Source: XYA12-FULL-58-9 sp001798605
Lineage (GTDB): Bacteria > Myxococcota > XYA12-FULL-58-9
Assembly (NCBI GenBank): GCA_036736205.1
Contig: DAINMX010000298.1
Coordinates: 1 to 6,877 of the forward strand
Reading direction: 5' to 3'
DNA length: 6,877 bases
The position numbers were made by a program, and so were the translations under genes. The notes under the pieces were generated by a model. That model had not been told where the DNA came from. It did no database searches and worked only from the letters and a program-made list of their open reading frames with translations. The stretch's first letter is position 1; every line of letters begins with the position of its first letter. Shown one piece after another: positions 6,049 to 6,877 of the stretch.

Positions 6049-6120
6049 CACCCAACCCTGTGCGGGACTGTCGGCACAACCAAGTCGGGCAGTGACGTCG
6101 TTGGTCCCGCCGGTTGGGTG
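6049..6120. repeat. Imperfect inverted repeat upstream of the sigma-54 promoter
   Basis: CACCCAACC (6049-6057) is exactly complementary to GGTTGGGTG (6112-6120). Inside, GCGGGA (6062-6067) pairs with TCCCGC (6105-6110), and CCAA (6080-6083) can pair with TTGG (6101-6104). The outer arms would lie roughly 60-70 and 125-133 bp upstream of the predicted transcription start, where enhancer-binding proteins often bind. It could instead be an RNA hairpin at the 3' end of the upstream gene, but no T-tract follows. Confidence 0.5.
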
Positions 6121-6202
6121 CAGTGTCCAGTATCCGAGACGCTGTGATGTCGCCTGACTACAAACCGGCGTACTACACCGACGAAAGGGAGACCTCTCCG
6201 TT

Positions 6203-6877
6203 CTACATTGGGAGTTTACCAGAGGTACTCAAACCATGGGTCGCTTGCAAAACAACGATATCCAACTTCTCGCATCGACTAACCCAGTCTCTAGGTATGC
6301 CATCAATGCCGTTGAAGCATGAAACGATGCCCCCAACGATGGCGCAATTGGTATCGCAGTCGCCCCCTACCTCTATCGTCGAGAGGATAGCCTCTCGATA
6401 GTTGTCGATATTGCGGCACGCATTCCAGACGCAAAAGGGTACCGTATCTTGGCTGGTCACTTGAAAACCATTCCCCACCGCTTGGGTTACGATTGCTGAA
6501 TGGGTGTCAGCGGGAAAATCCAACGCCCGTTGGAGCTGCTTTCGGGTTTCGCTCTGGGGTGTATATTTCAAGACAATATGAATGATGTCATCCACGACAT
6601 CCGTGGGGGATTTGTCTTTGAATTTTGTTGCCGCACCACTTGCAAGTGCGACGGCAATCGCTCCCGCGATACCTTCTTGATGGTAGTGGGTTATTTGTGC
6701 TGACGCGGTAGCTTGCATGACAAGTATTTCAAAATCATCTGAAAAATATGCGCCCAAGGGTGCGACGCGCATTGCAGCGCCATTTCCCATGGAACCACCA
6801 CAAAAGGCACCACTTGACAGATTTCTCCAATCGTCTCCGTTCGCAATGCCCCTAAGAATCATTCGCGCCATTTTGCC
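6203..6877 (-). CDS. ADP-ribosylglycohydrolase (DraG/ARH family), N-terminus outside the window
   Basis: This is the C-terminal 224 residues of a protein whose frame stays open through the right edge. The ATG at 6871 is internal to the family alignment and should not be taken as the start. Family signatures, numbered from that Met, are GGSMGNGAAMRVAPLG (25-40), THYHQEGIAGAIA (61-73) and GGDCDTNCAIVGGIV (169-183), then IPRDW (192-196). D171, D173 and T174 match the C-terminal metal-binding aspartates and threonine of the active site. The missing N-terminal 80-100 residues should carry the other metal ligands. Enzymes of this family remove ADP-ribose from modified Arg or other groups on proteins, nucleic acids or small molecules; the substrate here cannot be read from sequence. 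G+C is about 51% by hand count over 6301-6877, below the RRM gene. Confidence 0.92.
   Translation of the reverse strand, partial: GKMARMILRGIANGDDWRNLSSGAFCGGSMGNGAAMRVAPLGAYFSDDFEILVMQATASAQITHYHQEGIAGAIAVALASGAATKFKDKSPTDVVDDIIHIVLKYTPQSETRKQLQRALDFPADTHSAIVTQAVGNGFQVTSQDTVPFCVWNACRNIDNYREAILSTIEVGGDCDTNCAIVGGIVSCFNGIDGIPRDWVSRCEKLDIVVLQATHGLSTSGKLPM

Larger units (their letters stand above)
5946..6202. other. Regulatory intergenic region between glycohydrolase and Cys-rich genes
   Basis: No gene is supported in this 257-bp stretch (the gap between the two assigned coding regions is 278 bp). It contains the sigma-54 promoter, the CCAACC-type motif cluster with its inverted repeat, and just past the glycohydrolase stop a short GGAGA-GG-TCTCC dyad (6188-6199, minus strand) followed by CTTT. 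That dyad is too small to call as a terminator. Confidence 0.6.

Noticed and set aside
6188..6199. GGAGA-GG-TCTCC dyad after the glycohydrolase stop as a terminator
   Set aside because: With a realistic loop the stem is only 4 bp and only a few T residues follow.
6203..6877. Lower G+C of the glycohydrolase gene as a sign of horizontal transfer
   Set aside because: Parts of the Cys-rich lipoprotein gene and of the M16C gene sampled by hand are also near 50% G+C, so the contrast is only with the RRM gene and is weak evidence.

Overview
The window (6,877 bp, G+C rich but uneven) looks like a chromosomal piece of a Gram-negative, deltaproteobacterium-like organism, most likely Myxococcota or a relative. 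This is inference, resting on four things: tandem Cys-module lipoproteins, a bacterial RRM-type RNA-binding protein, a strong sigma-54 promoter, and lipoprotein signal peptides. No rRNA, tRNA, transposase, CRISPR array or phage gene is visible.

Layout. (1) 1-148 is short and non-coding as far as can be seen. (2) 149-3917, minus strand, is a two-gene unit. An LpoB-like lipoprotein gene (3093-3917) comes first, followed after 25 nt by a complete M16C metallopeptidase of the presequence protease (PreP/Cym1) type (149-3067). (3) 3918-4150 is a divergent intergenic region with a 14-bp perfect palindrome, a pair of 11-bp direct repeats and small hairpins. (4) 4151-4681, plus strand, is a 176-aa protein with a basic PNYGFE-type N-terminus and a C-terminal RRM domain. 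(5) 4731-5924, minus strand, converges on the RRM gene and encodes a 397-aa Cys-rich lipoprotein. It has eight tandem four-Cys modules, and its true start is set by a Shine-Dalgarno sequence lying inside a longer apparent frame. (6) 5925-6202 carries a near-consensus sigma-54 (-24/-12) promoter reading into the Cys-rich gene, and upstream of it a cluster of CCAACC-like motifs forming an imperfect inverted repeat. (7) 6203-6877, minus strand, is the C-terminal part of an ADP-ribosylglycohydrolase cut by the window edge.

How the genes may work together. The clearest unit is lipoprotein plus M16C protease (same strand, 25-nt gap). The C-terminal half of the lipoprotein resembles LpoB, the outer-membrane activator of a peptidoglycan synthase. 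Why it should be paired with a protease that has no export signal is unexplained. The Cys-rich lipoprotein appears to be separately transcribed under sigma-54 and an unidentified activator. The RRM protein seems to be a single-gene unit. I see no convincing multi-gene defence or mobile system. The most useful new signals are the sigma-54 promoter with its upstream repeats, the LpoB-like assignment, and the operator-like structures in the divergent intergenic region.
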